Shown here in pieces: positions 32,999-33,071 of a stretch of 33,071 nucleotides of DNA. Source of the DNA: GCA-002697625 sp002697625. Lineage in GTDB: Bacteria > Bacteroidota > Bacteroidia > Flavobacteriales > BACL11. Numbering within the stretch: the stretch's first letter is position 1; every line of letters starts with the position of its first letter. Both the position numbers and the translations under genes were made by a program. The stretch covers positions 1 through 33,071 of the forward strand of contig CAXFOB010000012.1 of assembly GCA_964004625.1 (NCBI GenBank). Reading direction: 5' to 3'. The notes beneath the pieces were generated by a model. It did not search any database. It was not told the DNA's origin and saw only the letters and a program-made list of their open reading frames with translations.

Positions 32999-33071
32999 TG
33001 AATTCTGAATAAATTATTAAATTTTAACAAAATGTTGATAAATATGGCCTAAAAAAAAGGTGTTACTAAAA

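Noticed and set aside
1..33071. CRISPR arrays, insertion sequences, phage genes, rRNA operons
   Set aside because: No regularly spaced repeats, transposase or integrase frames, terminal inverted repeats or rRNA-like stretches were seen.

Overview
The window reads as chromosomal DNA of a member of the Bacteroidota, most likely the class Flavobacteriia. The evidence is strong AT richness, a TonB-dependent receptor next to a protein with a type IX secretion (T9SS) type A sorting tail, a ribosomal protein THX gene, a DUF4834 gene, a Bacteroidota-type YfhO protein, a carbamoyl-phosphate synthase of about 950 residues, and repeated copies of the Bacteroidota -7 promoter box TAnnTTTG upstream of genes. 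I cannot place it to genus. The window is almost fully coding, and no gap exceeds 300 bases.

Layout. 1-4064 (+): the 3' part of a TonB-dependent receptor, then a secreted alpha/beta-hydrolase-like protein with a T9SS tail, closed by a strong terminator. 4129-7814 (+): housekeeping genes recQ, fmt, trmH and a THX gene. 7848-9067 (-): pdxH and a PlsC-like acyltransferase. 9151-12648 (+): an unrecognised single-span protein, a DUF3822 protein, rsmD and coaD, in a tightly packed run. A 72-base structured RNA candidate starts on the last base of the coaD stop codon, followed by a small outer-membrane barrel gene. 13399-14444 (-): rdgB and rlmH. 14482-16227 (+): nadC and yihY, divergent from rlmH across only 37 bases.

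16252-24636 (+) is a compact run: an M1 metallopeptidase whose C-terminal half looks like an Omp85-type outer-membrane barrel, galE, an asparagine-synthetase-like ATP pyrophosphatase, two different sulfotransferases and a GT-B glycosyltransferase. It meets, tail to tail with a 10-base gap, a minus-strand run read from 32941 down to 24647: carB, DUF4834, yfhO, a GT4 glycosyltransferase and a Wzx-like flippase. Together galE, the asparagine-synthetase-like protein, the sulfotransferases, both glycosyltransferases, YfhO and the flippase suggest a small locus for a sulfated surface polysaccharide or glycan embedded among housekeeping genes. That role is inferred from gene content.

The most unusual items are the M1-peptidase/Omp85-like fusion, the GC-richer three-helix RNA candidate after coaD, the sulfotransferase plus asparagine-synthetase-like cassette, a secreted hydrolase-like protein with Gly at the expected catalytic Ser, and two genes (coaD, recQ) whose -7 boxes lie so close to the start codon that their messages are probably leaderless.
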